In this document: one piece after another, positions 11,549-22,899 of the stretch
Position numbering within the stretch: position 1 is the first letter of the stretch
Layout: the number at the start of each line of letters is the position of its first letter
From: Archegozetes longisetosus
Taxonomy: Eukaryota; Arthropoda; Arachnida; Sarcoptiformes; Trhypochthoniidae
Direction: 5' to 3'
Assembly: GCA_018873245.2 (NCBI GenBank)
Contig: JAEMBT020000001.1
Location: forward strand, 13,406,220 to 13,470,219
Length of the DNA: 64,000 nucleotides
Translations under genes and position numbers: made by a program
Notes under the pieces: generated by a model
Seen by the model: only the letters and a program-made list of their open reading frames with translations
Databases searched by the model: none
Told to the model about the DNA's origin: nothing

Positions 11549-14507
11549 ATGGAGGATATTCTAGGAAATTATAGAATTTTGATACAACAAATACCCGATT
11601 TCATGAGAAATAATAAACTTCTATTTGTATCTCGACTTGGCGTTTATACTCTAACAGAAGAAGATAAGTTCTATGAGTTTGAATGCGACATTCACGGAAC
11701 CATTCGACTAGATTTTAATAAAGTATTGAAACCACCAGTACTCGTAAAGGAATTGAGTGGAAAGGAAATAACTGATATCATTAGTGGTTTAACTCATGTG
11801 ATTGCGAGAACAAGTAACGGACGCCTTTTCAGTTGGGGTTTCAATAAATCTGGAGAGCTTGGAAACGGTCATATAGATAATAATTATAATAAACCAAATG
11901 TCATTCACTGTTTGATTAATGAAAACATTATTAACATTAGTTGTGGTTCTAATCATTCATTAGCTCTCAATGAGAGATTTGAATTATACGTCTGGGGAAG
12001 CAATGAATCCGGACAAATTGGTATTTCTGGTGAAAATAAAAGTCTGTTGGAACCAACCAAACTCGATAAATTCGACGATGAGAAAATAGATCTTATTTCT
12101 TGTGGTAGCAGGCATTCGATATTACTAACAAAAAACGGTAACATATATGTTTGGGGAGATAATAGTCATGGACAACTGGGTATAAGTGGATGCCAATCAT
12201 CATTTGAACCAAAGCTTTTAATAGGCATTAATGAACGAATTGATAAACTTGTCTGTGGTTCAGAACATACATTACTATTGTCTAGTAATGGATATATATA
12301 TGCTTTCGGATCTAATGAATTCGGACAACTAGGCAATGGTAACTTGATAGATCAACCCACACCTATAAAGCTAGAAAACTTAGTAAAGTTTAATAACATA
12401 GCCGCAAGTTTTCAGTTCCACACTTCAATAGCTTCATCAGATGATGGGAAGCTTTACGTGTGGGAAAAATGTGGAGAACATTCTATAAATACACCTGAAT
12501 TTATATCATTCTTATCATTCAATGACATATTTGCGTATTTCTATCAGATTACATATGAAGCTGTTAAAAACTTTCAGCATTCAAATGAAACTTTCATAAG
12601 AAATGGTAAATGTCTTAGAGAATTTGATATCGATGAAACTATTGGTCGTGGAAGCTTTGGGATTGTATATAAAGTTCAGAATAAGTTCGATGAGGGAGTT
12701 TTCGCCATCAAAAAAATTCCTATCAAAGACAAAGACGATAAAGAAAAGCTTCTAAGAGAAATCAGAACCTTAGCTGGACTTAACAGTTCGTGCATTGTTG
12801 GGTATAATACTGCCTGGTTTGAACATGATATTGATGAGAGTAATGAATTTCCAATTTATAAGGATAGCATGTCATTATATATTCAGATGGAATTATGTTC
12901 TGGAACCTTACAAGATATCATAAATGAAATAGATTGCTTATTTTTTCTACAAACGAACGAAATCTTGAGTGAATTTGTTTATTTTATATTCAGTGAGTTA
13001 TTTATAGAAATTTTTGAAGCTGTCAAATATCTTCACGAGTTAGACGTACCGATAATTCATAGAGATCTGAAGCCAACAAATATCTTAGTATCAAAAAGCA
13101 GAGATTATAGATGTCTAAAAATTGGTGATTTCGGATTAATAACACGTCATAGTTCTGATGATCAAATTCATGATCCAGTAATTACAGACATTACTTACGT
13201 AGCTCCAGAACTTGAAAATGGTGAAGATTATGACATAAAAGCTGACATCTATAGTTTAGGTGTTATGATGGAGAGCATATTTAGATTAAGATATTTTAGG
13301 TACATTATCGAATTTTCTCTAACTGAAGATTTTATTATTAAATTGTCTTATTTTTTAGCAGACAAGAAAATTTGTCACCAATTCTTAATTTGAAATATGA
13401 GGAGACTGGAAAACTTGTCAACAGAATGAAGTATTATAGTTTTGAAGAGAAAAAAAGTTTCAACAATAGACCGAACTGCGATGAAATTCTAGCAGAAAAG
13501 CATTTATGGGCACGCGATGAGAAAGGACTCAATACGAACAGAGAAATACAAAATGTGAAGAGAAATTGTGATTATTACGAAAATACATTTGTTTATTCTA
13601 TATTGAAAATCAAGACGAAAAGTCAAATTGCATCAAGATATAGAGAAGATTTCACTGAAATCAGCAAATTAGGCGAAGGAAGTTTTGGTGAAACTTTCAA
13701 GGCTCAGCATAAATTGGATCAACAGTATTATTGTATTAAGAGAGTGGTGATTCATAATGAATACAGTGTAAATCATTTATCAGAGCTTAGAAACATGGCT
13801 CAACTAAATCATGAGTTCATAGTCCAATACAAGTATAGTTGGATAGAAAAACTTGATTTCTATGATTGTCTTTATATTCAAATGGAATTATGTGATGAAA
13901 GTTTAATAGATTTCATTGGGCAAAGGTATGAAGACAAATATTTGAATGAGGATGGATTACTAGCTGAATCAGGTTTTCAAAAAGCGTTTAAAATGTATTA
14001 TGATATTTTTGAAGGTGTTAATTATTTGGACAAAATAAATATTATTCCTCGAGATTTAAACCTATCAAATATGCTCTTAAAATATTCAGAGGATAAAATC
14101 ACTCCAAAAATAGCTTATTTTAGTTTAGTAGCATATCATCAACCTCCTCGTCAATCACATACAAGTGATGTAGAAACTATGAAATTTGTAGGACCAGAAG
14201 TATCAGATTGCCGAATCATTGAGATAAAAGCTAATATTTTTAAATTAGCTTTCATTCTAATAGAATTATACAATATTGACATTGATAGGTATGCAGTTAA
14301 AAATTTGGTTTAAATAGTGTTTTATTACGAATTATCTGTTAAAGTGATATCCATTTTAGATATTACAACGTACCAAGTCATTTGATGTTAATTTATAGAA
14401 AAATACGTGAATTAATGGAAGCTATGCTTTCATTTCACTGTAATAAAAGACCCGATTGTGATCAAATACTCGTAGAGATGTCATCATGGTCAATAATTGA
14501 TAGTTAG
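11549..14507 (+). CDS. RCC1-repeat protein with PEK/eIF2alpha-kinase-like kinase and C-terminal pseudokinase, about 929 aa
   Basis: Exons 11549-13299, 13359-14288 and 14399-14507 join in frame (introns of 59 and 110 nt); total 930 codons with stop. Residues ~70-310 are RCC1 propeller repeats (SWGFNKSGELG, VWGSNESGQIG, VWGDNSHGQLG, AFGSNEFGQLG). A stretch like the RCBTB linker follows (FLSFNDIFAYF, 320-331). Kinase 1 (~360-640) has GRGSFG, FAIKK (Lys388), IIHRDLKPTN (504-506), DFG (527-529) and VAPE. LREIRTLAGL and LYIQMELC resemble PEK-family kinases (PERK, PKR, GCN2, HRI). Domain 2 (~680-929) repeats the fold but has PRD for HRD and YFS for DFG, so it is probably a pseudokinase. Kinase substrate and ligand are unknown. 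The order differs from NEK8/9, where the kinase precedes RCC1. A partial copy is fused to a caspase at 16885. Confidence 0.87.
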
Positions 14508-15776
14508 ACAGTGACTGGGAATTATTATGTTACCGATCACAGCTCTAGTTACCAAAATTGGAATTCACTACATTAATGAGATTTGTGATTCACTTCTCAT
14601 CCAAATTGTTTGCATTTTAAAGTACTATTTAAAATATTGAACATATTTTTATTTTAAAAATAGCATTCGGTAGAAGATGTTTTGTAAATTTTATAGAACA
14701 TCTTGGGATAAATATGAAAGTCTTCAAAACTTATTAAATTCTACTATTTTCCTTTGAAAATAATTTAAGCCATAGTCGAAAAGTTACTCAAAGAATATAT
14801 TAAAATCTTTCTAAAACTAATTTTTATTTATCATTAAATTAAATGAAACGATCACGTTTAAAATGTCATTTTACTAAATAACATCCAATTAAGAAAGGAT
14901 TTGATTTCCAAGTGATTATTTCGTAAAGTAAAGTTTTTTATCAATTCGATGGTGAGTACAATTACTTCAGTTATGTATAGTTTACTCAAAATATCACATA
15001 CTAATTTATTGTAAAATCGAATCAGTTTCTTTAATTTATTTTATTCCTACAAATACTTTTGATTCATATCTTTCATAAAAATGATTGTTCATAAAAAGAA
15101 CACTAGTATTCGTTTTGATATTTTCGACCACTTAAAGATTTTGTTGTAAATGCCTGTTGGAATTAAGCTATCTACGACACAAATATTAAATCATATCCAA
15201 AGTTGTTTGTGGCTGAAAAAGATATTTTAATTAAAATATGAAATGGGGTTTGGTATCAGAAAAAGGCTTATATTAAATTATATAAAATCTAAGAATGAAT
15301 TTAAGCTATGCGAATAATTTTTTCTGAAATAACTGTTAAAATCTTTTTATTTGAAAGATGGAAAAGATTTTATGCTATTAGGGTTAATATGATCGAGAAG
15401 TTTTTAAATAAAATGAGAGTAAAGTTTGAACAAATTAACATATTGAATGAATTCAGACTATGTAACAGATCTTTTGGTCGTATGGATATCAGTACTAACA
15501 TTTGCTGAGAAACTGAGTAAAGAAAAAGAAGCAACTTTTAATTATTCAATAACTAAAAGATCAAGAGAAAAGTGTCTCTTATTAACTAATTTGCCTTGTA
15601 TATTAATGGAAATCTTATAGTAAGCTCTGAACTTATTAGGAATCATATATTTGAACCCATTTTAAACCAACCTTATTTCGTGGTGTAACATATCAATAGT
15701 ACAATTTGCATAACCGTAAAAGTTTTAAGAGATATATTTCTCTTTTTTATGTTAAATAAAATCTCACAGCATATAG

Positions 15777-15902
15777 AGTCATATTCTGAGATTTTTCTTA
15801 AGCTCGATCTCGACTCAAATTAGACCTGGTGCTATCAAAATTTGTGTTTCTAGTCTAACTTGAGTCGAGATCGAGCTTAAGAAAGAACTCAGAATATGGC
15901 TC
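15777..15902. repeat. Imperfect hairpin, ~50-bp arms
   Basis: Arms 15777-15826 and 15852-15902 are inverted copies centred on CTTAAGCTCGATCTCGACTC, with a ~25-nt loop. It is either a miniature foldback element or a structured RNA. No target duplication is obvious. Confidence 0.75.
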
Positions 15903-16169
15903 ATAAACTCATGTAGATTTTCATCGAAATTCTTGTGTCATAACTTTCAGGTTTTAAAATTGAATTGTTGAACAAATTTTCAAAATATCGAAAGATCACT
16001 GATTTAGTAAATTTATTTCTGTGAAATAAGATAAAAAGAACTGCTATTGAGATCGCTTTTATCTCAACGATGAAATGAATTACGAAATGCTTATTTCAAT
16101 GGGTGACCGAACACTCCGCAGAATCAAAAATAAAGATACAATTTTTTCTGAACAATACTTTGTTTTGTT

Positions 16170-16262
16170 GAAGATCATCAAAATAATCAAAGATAATCAT
16201 CAAGAAGATCATCAAGATAATCAAAGATAATCATCAAGAAGATCATCAAGATAATCAAAATA
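16170..16262. repeat. Short tandem repeat, 34-bp unit, ~2.6 copies
   Basis: The unit AAGATCATCAAGATAATCAA plus a 14-base remainder is repeated, itself built from the short words GATAATCA and GATCATCA. This is a minisatellite made by slippage; no coding sense. Confidence 0.8.
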
Positions 16263-16884
16263 AAAAGTATGATCCAATGCTCTATATTTTCACGAGTGGT
16301 TTCAATGAGTGAATCCTATATTTAACATTAACTTAGATATTTAATTTATTATTATGTATATAACACTAAATGCCATAGCTATCGAGATGTTGAATCAGTC
16401 GTAAAATATTGAACCATCGTATCGGCTATTTTCATTGCAATTATCTTCAACAGAAACTATTGTTGCTAAATCGTGATTCTCAATTCCGCGAAATGTTTAA
16501 TAAAGCTTTCCTATAGTAAGTTCTCTATCAACTTTTGAAAAAATACATATTACAATATAAAGAGAGTGTTCAAACAGTGTATATATCTTAAATATTTGAT
16601 TATTCAAGTTACTTAAGTTACATATAATAAGGACTGACTGTTTCTTCTAAGATTTTACATTTTTATATGTTTCTCTGAGTTACATTTGCTTTAGGGGAAG
16701 TTTTTAAGTAGGGGTTAGTGTAACTACGAGGAATAGTTAAAACTTTCTTTGAAATATTCATGGTTTAATTTGTACAAATGAATGTTTACTAATATTGATC
16801 TAAAAAACAACCTTAAACAAAATTAGGTTCATAAATTAAGTTCATAAAACTTGAGACTTGACTCCTTTATTAATAAATAGATAA

Positions 16885-18585
16885 AATCTATGTCCAGAAC
16901 TTGAAAACAAGGATTATAACACAAAAGCTGATATTTATAGTTTAGTTGTTATGATAGAAAGGATATTTAGAGTAAATAATTTTGGGTATATTATCGAATT
17001 ATCTCTAACCGAAGCTCTTATCAACAAAGTGTCTTATTTTTTAGCAAACAAGAAAATTTGTCACGCATTCTTAATTTGAAATATGAGGAGACTGGAAAAC
17101 TTGTCAACGGAGTGAAGTATTATTGTTCGGAAGAGAAACAGTTTCAACTGAAGACCGAACTGCGAAGAAACTCTAGCACCAAAGAATATATCGGCACACG
17201 ATGAGAAAGGATTCTATCCTGACAAATAAATAGAAAATGTAAAGAGAAATTGTAATTATTACGAAAACAAAGTTGTTTATTTTATACTGAAAATTAAAAC
17301 GGAAAATCTGACCTTTTCAAGATATAGAGAAAGTTTCACTGAGATCAGCCCTATAGGTAAAGGTTCTTATGGTGAAACTTTCAAAGGTCAGTACAAACTC
17401 ATTGAACCAATACAACTCAATCAAGCATTTATGGATGGACTCAAAGAGCATTCAAACAGTGAATATATTACTGAGTTAATTTTATGTTCTAAAAATCCTC
17501 AAAATGAGATTTTCATTAGAACCTCAATTCAAATTTTAATCAAAAGAAATTTCCCGGTCAAATGACGAGAAAAATGTATATATTCACTGAGTTTACGCGA
17601 GAACGAAGTACTTGTGATGAAATGATTAGAATTTTGAGAAATTCTGGTCAAGAAGAAGCTGCAGAAAAACTGAAAAATTCAACACTTCTTCACATTTTAT
17701 AGAAGAAAGTAATGAAATTGAACTGAAAGTAACCCCAGTAATAGTTCTTCGATCAGGTGGAACCAAACTTTTTCCTATGGATCAGAAGCCGAGGGGAAAG
17801 TGTATTATCATTAATAATATTAAGGAAGAACTGATCAGTCATTAAGATTTGAAAACATCTTCAAAAAGTTGTTTTTTGATGTAGAACTTTGCTACAACAT
17901 GAGCGCCAATCAGATGGAGTGCAGACTTAAGAGTTGTCTAAAGAAAAGAGGCTGACCAATGATAACGCGTTGATCATTAGTCATCGGCACGATGAGAAGA
18001 TTATTGGATATGATGAAAGTGATTTAAGAATTTCGACAATTGTTGCAGAATTAGTAAGATTTTTTTAATCATCAGTCAAAATTAAACTTAATTATATTGA
18101 ATTCAATTTTATAGAAGAACCAGAAGTTACCGTTAGAGCGATTCAATTGCCACATCTTAATAGAACAATCATAGAATTGCAAACTGTAGGCCAAAATTGG
18201 ACCAATGATAACAAGTGCTCATTGATTTGTTTCGCTTGTACTGAAGGTTTGCTTTTAAATTGATTTAATAATACTCGAAATTTTTTCACATTTTAACCAT
18301 ATTATTTTAAGGGCACAAATCATGGTATGTTCCAAACCAGTTCACTCACTTTGGTCAAGTCTTAAGTCATATTATCGCTCAATACTCTTGTGATAAGAGT
18401 CTTCTCTCTATCATTAATCTCGTAAGTCATTAGTTGAAACGTAAATGTAATCATTTATTAATTGGTATATCTTTGTTGAACAGACGTGTGATAGAATGTC
18501 AAACATTGGTTCACCAGAAATACGAATGTGTAAAATGACTCGTGATTTATATTTCAATCCTGCACTACCGAAGAGTAACAAGTGA
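16885..18585 (+). pseudogene. Chimeric kinase-caspase pseudogene
   Basis: From 16885 to about 17398 the sequence matches the kinase gene from VAPELEN through the intron into the second glycine loop (compare 13205-13710). At about 17398 it switches, in the same orientation, to exon 1 of the caspase-like gene (compare 4555) and continues through all five caspase exons to the stop at 18583-18585. The copy has several frameshifting indels (near 17675, 17835 and 17930). A deletion between two CAATTGT words (near 18040) removes the segment leading to the catalytic Cys. The p10 exons remain almost unchanged. It cannot encode an active protease, though spliced transcripts remain possible. Confidence 0.87.
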
Positions 18586-20998
18586 TATTTGTTAATAGAG
18601 AAAAACTTAAATTATATTATGCTTTAATAGTTATGAGATAAATGATGCAATTTTTGAAATATAATCCAAGAATTCATTATCAAGCACTTTGCATTATGAA
18701 ACTTTGAATTAGATTAAAACTTTAATTTTTAAATTTCAAAGCATTTTAAATTCTCTTAATAACTATTATAACATGGAGATAGAATTATCCATATTTTTAT
18801 CCGATAAAATTCTATCTAATACCTAAAAGGGTTAAATGAAGATTTTTTCAAGACTGCCATAACTAGTGATAATACTTACTTAGAAATCCAGTTCTAGAAT
18901 ATTCATAATCAATAAGTAGATCTAGAAAGTCTTTAAAAATGCTAGGCGATTATAAATTTTATTAATTTTTTGGGTAGATTTTTATTTCTTTCTGAAAAGT
19001 TATCAGACTTTGATCCTTAGTAATATTTATATTTCATATAAAGTTTTAATTGTTTTAACAATGCGTTTAATGTTTACATTGTTTGATACCACAGTGTGCT
19101 AAGTACAAATTGTATTCTATTTCAAAAATCTCTTTACAGATCATGATATCAGATTTGTAGAGGCTATGTTTAAAAACTTATTAAAAGAGTCTTTAAGCGA
19201 AGGCCTTGTAATTAAGACTTGATTTAACCTTTTAATGAACATAGACAGTCGTTAAGAACATTTTTTAATTTTATAGAATTTTGCGTCAAAAACCTTTGAA
19301 ATTATTAAAATTGGTAGTGTTCATTTATTGTCATTTAAGGTAAATTGTGAAACACATAAAGAAAGCTCGGCGAAATGTTGCTTTATGTGAACTAATAAAT
19401 TTTCGTGTTTTTCATTCATTTTTGTCTCAATTCTTTCTTATATCTCACTAATTAACTGATATACAAATGATGACAATAAGACATACTCGTGACAAAAAAC
19501 GTTTGTATTATACTATCCGTTTTTTAAAAACTAAACTCAAAATCCTTATAACAATTTTTCTTTATTATTAATCATGAATCAGAACTTACTAATGAGTAAG
19601 TTTAAAACATATAAAACAAAATTTGATCACTTAGTCATTGATTTTGAATTAAAAGCACTTTTAATCATAAAAATAATGTTCACAACAAAAGAATTTTTAT
19701 TTTGAAAACTCATTTATTAACTAAATGTTGTGATAAGGTTAGAGTTGAATTTTTTGAAAAATTTGGTAAAACTGGGCCGACCAATGCAACTATTCTTAGA
19801 ATTGAATCAAATTTATTTTTACATATCTAAACTACTTTGTAGGATTAAAGTTCTGAAATATGCTTTGTAAGATTATAGTTTGTTATTAAAGGTTTACTTT
19901 GAAAAATTTAAAATTAAGTCAACGAATAAGCGATTTCACTTTTGACTCACATTTCCAAAAGCAATAAAGTCTTAACTGTAAAATCTGAGTTTAGTTTTTA
20001 AGAAGCGGACAGTATGAACACTTAATTAAAAGTAAGCAAACATATTTTGCAATAATTTTTTCTTAGACTAAGTTTGATTCATACTCTTGAGATGCCTCCA
20101 CTATCACTCCTTTAAGTTAGCAGTTAATAAATGTTTCAATAGTAAACACATAAATCACGAGTTAACTAACAAAAAAATGTTTTTTAGGTGGGTTCCACGA
20201 TATTTATTTCTCAATAAACATTCAAAAAGTTTATTAAATTTATTAAGTTAACAAAAAATTAATGTTTTTGGAATAATGAATCACTTAAAATGTTTGTCTT
20301 TTTATTACATATGAAGCATGTTAAATAATTCTAACTTTGCTTATCTTCAATTCGGTGCAATTAAGGATATGACGCGTAGTTATATATACAGCCTTCAATT
20401 GTATCTCTTACAATCTGTGATCAATGTTTATGTTTGAAGTGCCCAAAATATTTGACAGTCAAAGCTCATATTCATAGCCAATTGTTTCGAACCTGTTCTT
20501 CAATTAAGTTCTATAACTCTAGTTTACTCAGTAAGTTTAATTTAATTTTATTTATAATTTATTTAAGTATTTTTTATTAAAAAAACTTAAACCTCTGCCT
20601 AGTTATAAACAAATTTCTTGAATGCAATCTCTGAGTAACTTTAGCGAAAACTTAATTTGTTGATAAAGCTAATTTATGTCTTTCAAGTAAAAAATACTTA
20701 AAAATCCTAACGAATACTTCTTTAGAACAAAACATCAATTTAGCATTCGTTTGATTTTCTTTGATTTATGCAATATTTTAAACCTTGAAAGAAATGATGT
20801 ACACACTAGATGCTCACGCTCGCTCTCAGCCAAAAATTGACGCTTAGCGCTCACACTAATGCTATGCGTTTACTTTTCTAAGGTACTTAAGCGCCGAGTA
20901 TTTGCCGAGCGTCAAGTCGGCAAGGTTCGTGGGTTGAAAGGCTTTATTCACGCTGGATTTGTTAACTTTATTTCAACTGTAGTTTTATCTATATATAC
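17399..20998 (+). repeat. Segmental duplication, copy 2
   Basis: Collinear with 4545-7798. It differs by the decayed caspase reading frame, many substitutions and a 500-bp MITE (19513-20012) absent from copy 1. At the right end it preserves the uninterrupted site into which the mariner-like element jumped in copy 1. No gene lies between 18586 and 20800. Confidence 0.85.
19513..20012. mobile_element. MITE, 500 bp, TA target duplication
   Basis: Terminal inverted repeats begin CTATCCGTTTTTTAAAAACT and CTGTCCGCTTCTTAAAAACT (about 27 bp including ACTCA) and are flanked by TA (19511-19512 and 20013-20014). The corresponding site near 6805 in the other duplicate has no insert. No open frame, so it is a non-autonomous Tc1/mariner-type element. 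Confidence 0.87.
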
Positions 20999-21850
20999 AT
21001 TTGATAAATACGATACTCACTGGTTGAATACAATTCAAACACGTACAGTAAGACACTTAATTCCTTGCGTTTGAACTATTAATGAAATAATAGATAAGTG
21101 GTCTATCATTTATTTTATTCAAGTTACAAAAATTTAAGAATAGAGATTAAAGAAATTATAATTAGTCACTTATAGTTTTAAAACATGAAATATGCAGTAT
21201 ATCAGTACTTTGTATGTCCGCCATTGGCTTCTCTAACTAATTGCAATCTTCTAGACATTGAATTAACTAAATTTATACAGAGAAGATTATCATTAATTGT
21301 ATCTCAGGTACCGTTCCAGGCATCAGCTATAGATAGCCATAACTCATCTTCGCTATCATATAAACTGCTGTCAGCAACTCTAAATTTTTGCATTCCCTAT
21401 TCATTTTCAATGGGGTTAATATCTGGTGATTTGGTACGAGGCCTGACTAACTGTCCGGGAATAAGATTTATGTCTAATCATTGTGTTTCTTAGTTTTGAG
21501 TGGTTTTAAATACTAAAACGTGTTCACATATCTTCAATATAAGTATTTCATTTATATGACATCAGCTTTTAAACCAAAGTATTTGATTGAGTGGTATTCA
21601 ATCAGTGAGTTTCATATTAATGAAATTTATATATAGATAAAATTACAGCTCAAATAAAGTAAATTTTGTGTTGAAAAGGCATTCAATTTATGAACTTTGC
21701 TGACTTGACGCTCGGTAAACGCTCGGCACTCGGGTGCCTCGAAAAAGTGAGCATCGAACGTTTTAATTTCCTCGAGCATTAGCGCGAGCGCCGAGCACTA
21801 ATTTTCGTCCAAGTGTGAGCGCGAACGTCGAGCGTGTGCATCACTGGTAG
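20800..21850. mobile_element. Tc1-like element with GCTC-rich inverted ends, decayed
   Basis: About 150-bp imperfect inverted repeats at 20800-20945 and 21690-21850 share strings such as GCCGAGCGTCAAGTCGGCAA and CTCGGCGCTCGCGC-type motifs. Between them lies the 3' end of a Tc1-family transposase on the minus strand. The outer edge near 21850 reads CATCACTGG followed by TA, as expected for Tc1 ends, but the left boundary is not sharp. Confidence 0.6.
21184..21500 (-). pseudogene. Tc1-like transposase, C-terminal fragment
   Basis: Read on the minus strand this contains KSPDINPIENE followed by a stop where Trp is expected (TGG to TAG), then DELWLSIADAW, LVNSMSRRLQ and EANGGHTKY. These are hallmarks of the Tc1 catalytic C-terminus, with the third acidic residue in PIE. 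The + strand open frame over the same bases is a shadow. The fragment is inactive: in-frame stops and no N-terminal half. Confidence 0.82.
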
Positions 21851-22339
21851 TGATATTCATTACTTTCTTTCTAATACGAATATACTCCCTACCTTCCTCT
21901 CTATTACATAATACCGTTCTGTCACTACACGGTGCACAGTAGCGACACAACTTTATCTCTCTTCCTCCTTCTTCCTTATCGAAACTTCAAGTCTAACTAA
22001 CTCAAAAAGGCTAACTATTCTCTACCCTTAAACTTAACCTTAGACCTTGAGTCATATATCCATATGGGTTGTCAGAATGAATAGGAGATAACTACTCTAC
22101 ACACATTTGTTACACCTAAAACTTAAAACACATATTTTTAATATACATAACACTATGTTTCTATAGACACTCTCATAACGTGTTTACTAAAACTTGATGC
22201 TAGGCGCTCGCAGTTAGCTAGGCGATACTTGCACTCACCACCTAACATCAAACTCTTGAGCATCTCTGAAAGATAAAAGCAAAAAGATTTGAATTAAAAA
22301 TATGCATTAACACAAGTGTGACAAATTTTTTTGAGTGAA

Positions 22340-22890
22340 ACCTATATTTTTGAAGATTTTCCTTCAAAATTTCTGTACAAACCTGTACATAATTTTAGAC
22401 CGCCCTGTACTTTGACCTGTACAATAAAAACATGTACAAAATATTTTATTTAGTATTTATGATTTATTTTCCATCTTATAAGCAGATTTTACAGAATTTA
22501 AAATATCTTTCTTATCTTTAATATATTCTTTGAATTCTTCACAACTCATTGAAAAATTAGTGTTAATACAGATTTCAGTTTTAACTAAATCAATATTCAT
22601 TTGATTTCTATCGTCAGTCCAAATGCGTTTCATTAAACTAAAAACTCTCTCAGCAAATGAATTACCGATTGGTATACACATAAATTTTTCGATAATTGCT
22701 ACAGTTTTCACTTTTTACTAGAATTTTTAGTTGTTTTCTATAATATCTAATATAACTTTTAAAAATTGAATAGTTTTCCTTCTGATACTAATTCCTGTAC
22801 ACGAGTATGTACAGATCATACCCTTGCCTGTACTCTGTATTGGCTGTCCGATTCCTGTACAAAACAGGTCAACCTGTACGTTTATGTCAC
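22340..22890. repeat. hAT-derived remnant with repeated CTGTAC words
   Basis: An hAT C-terminal coding fragment (22457-22711, minus strand) is flanked on both sides by many copies of CCTGTAC / GTACAGG (22370-22440 and 22795-22885). Such subterminal repeats are typical of hAT binding sites, but clear terminal repeats or an 8-bp duplication were not found. Confidence 0.5.
22457..22711 (-). pseudogene. hAT transposase dimerisation-domain fragment
   Basis: An 84-codon frame with AERVFSLMKRIWTDDRNQM and then LVKTEICINTNFSM, matching the hAT C-terminal dimerisation region (ERxFSxMK, then R.x.M, then LVK.E...N). The catalytic core is missing. A related fragment is at 43589-43983. Probably dead. Confidence 0.7.
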
Positions 22891-22899
22891 GCTATTAAC

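Larger units (their letters stand above)
14508..16884. other. Intergenic, no supported gene
   Basis: AT-rich sequence between the kinase gene and the chimeric pseudogene. A 66-codon open frame at 15308-15508 has no recognisable motif. The stretch contains a hairpin (15777-15902) and a short tandem repeat (16170-16262), listed separately. Confidence 0.6.

Noticed and set aside
11549-13299. NEK8/NEK9 orthologue
   Set aside because: RCC1 repeats plus a kinase suggest NEK8/9, but here the propeller is N-terminal, the kinase motifs are PEK-like, and a second kinase fold follows.
13372-14313. Separate second kinase gene starting at 13372
   Set aside because: The apparent start is a TTG codon; a GT-AG intron (13300-13358) joins the frame smoothly to the upstream kinase, completing its C-lobe.
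16170-16262. CRISPR-like array
   Set aside because: The repeats abut without spacers and the window is eukaryotic; it is a small minisatellite.
21185-21493. 102-codon + strand open frame
   Set aside because: The minus strand of the same bases encodes recognisable Tc1 transposase motifs (SPDINPIEN, ANGGHTKY); the + frame is a shadow.
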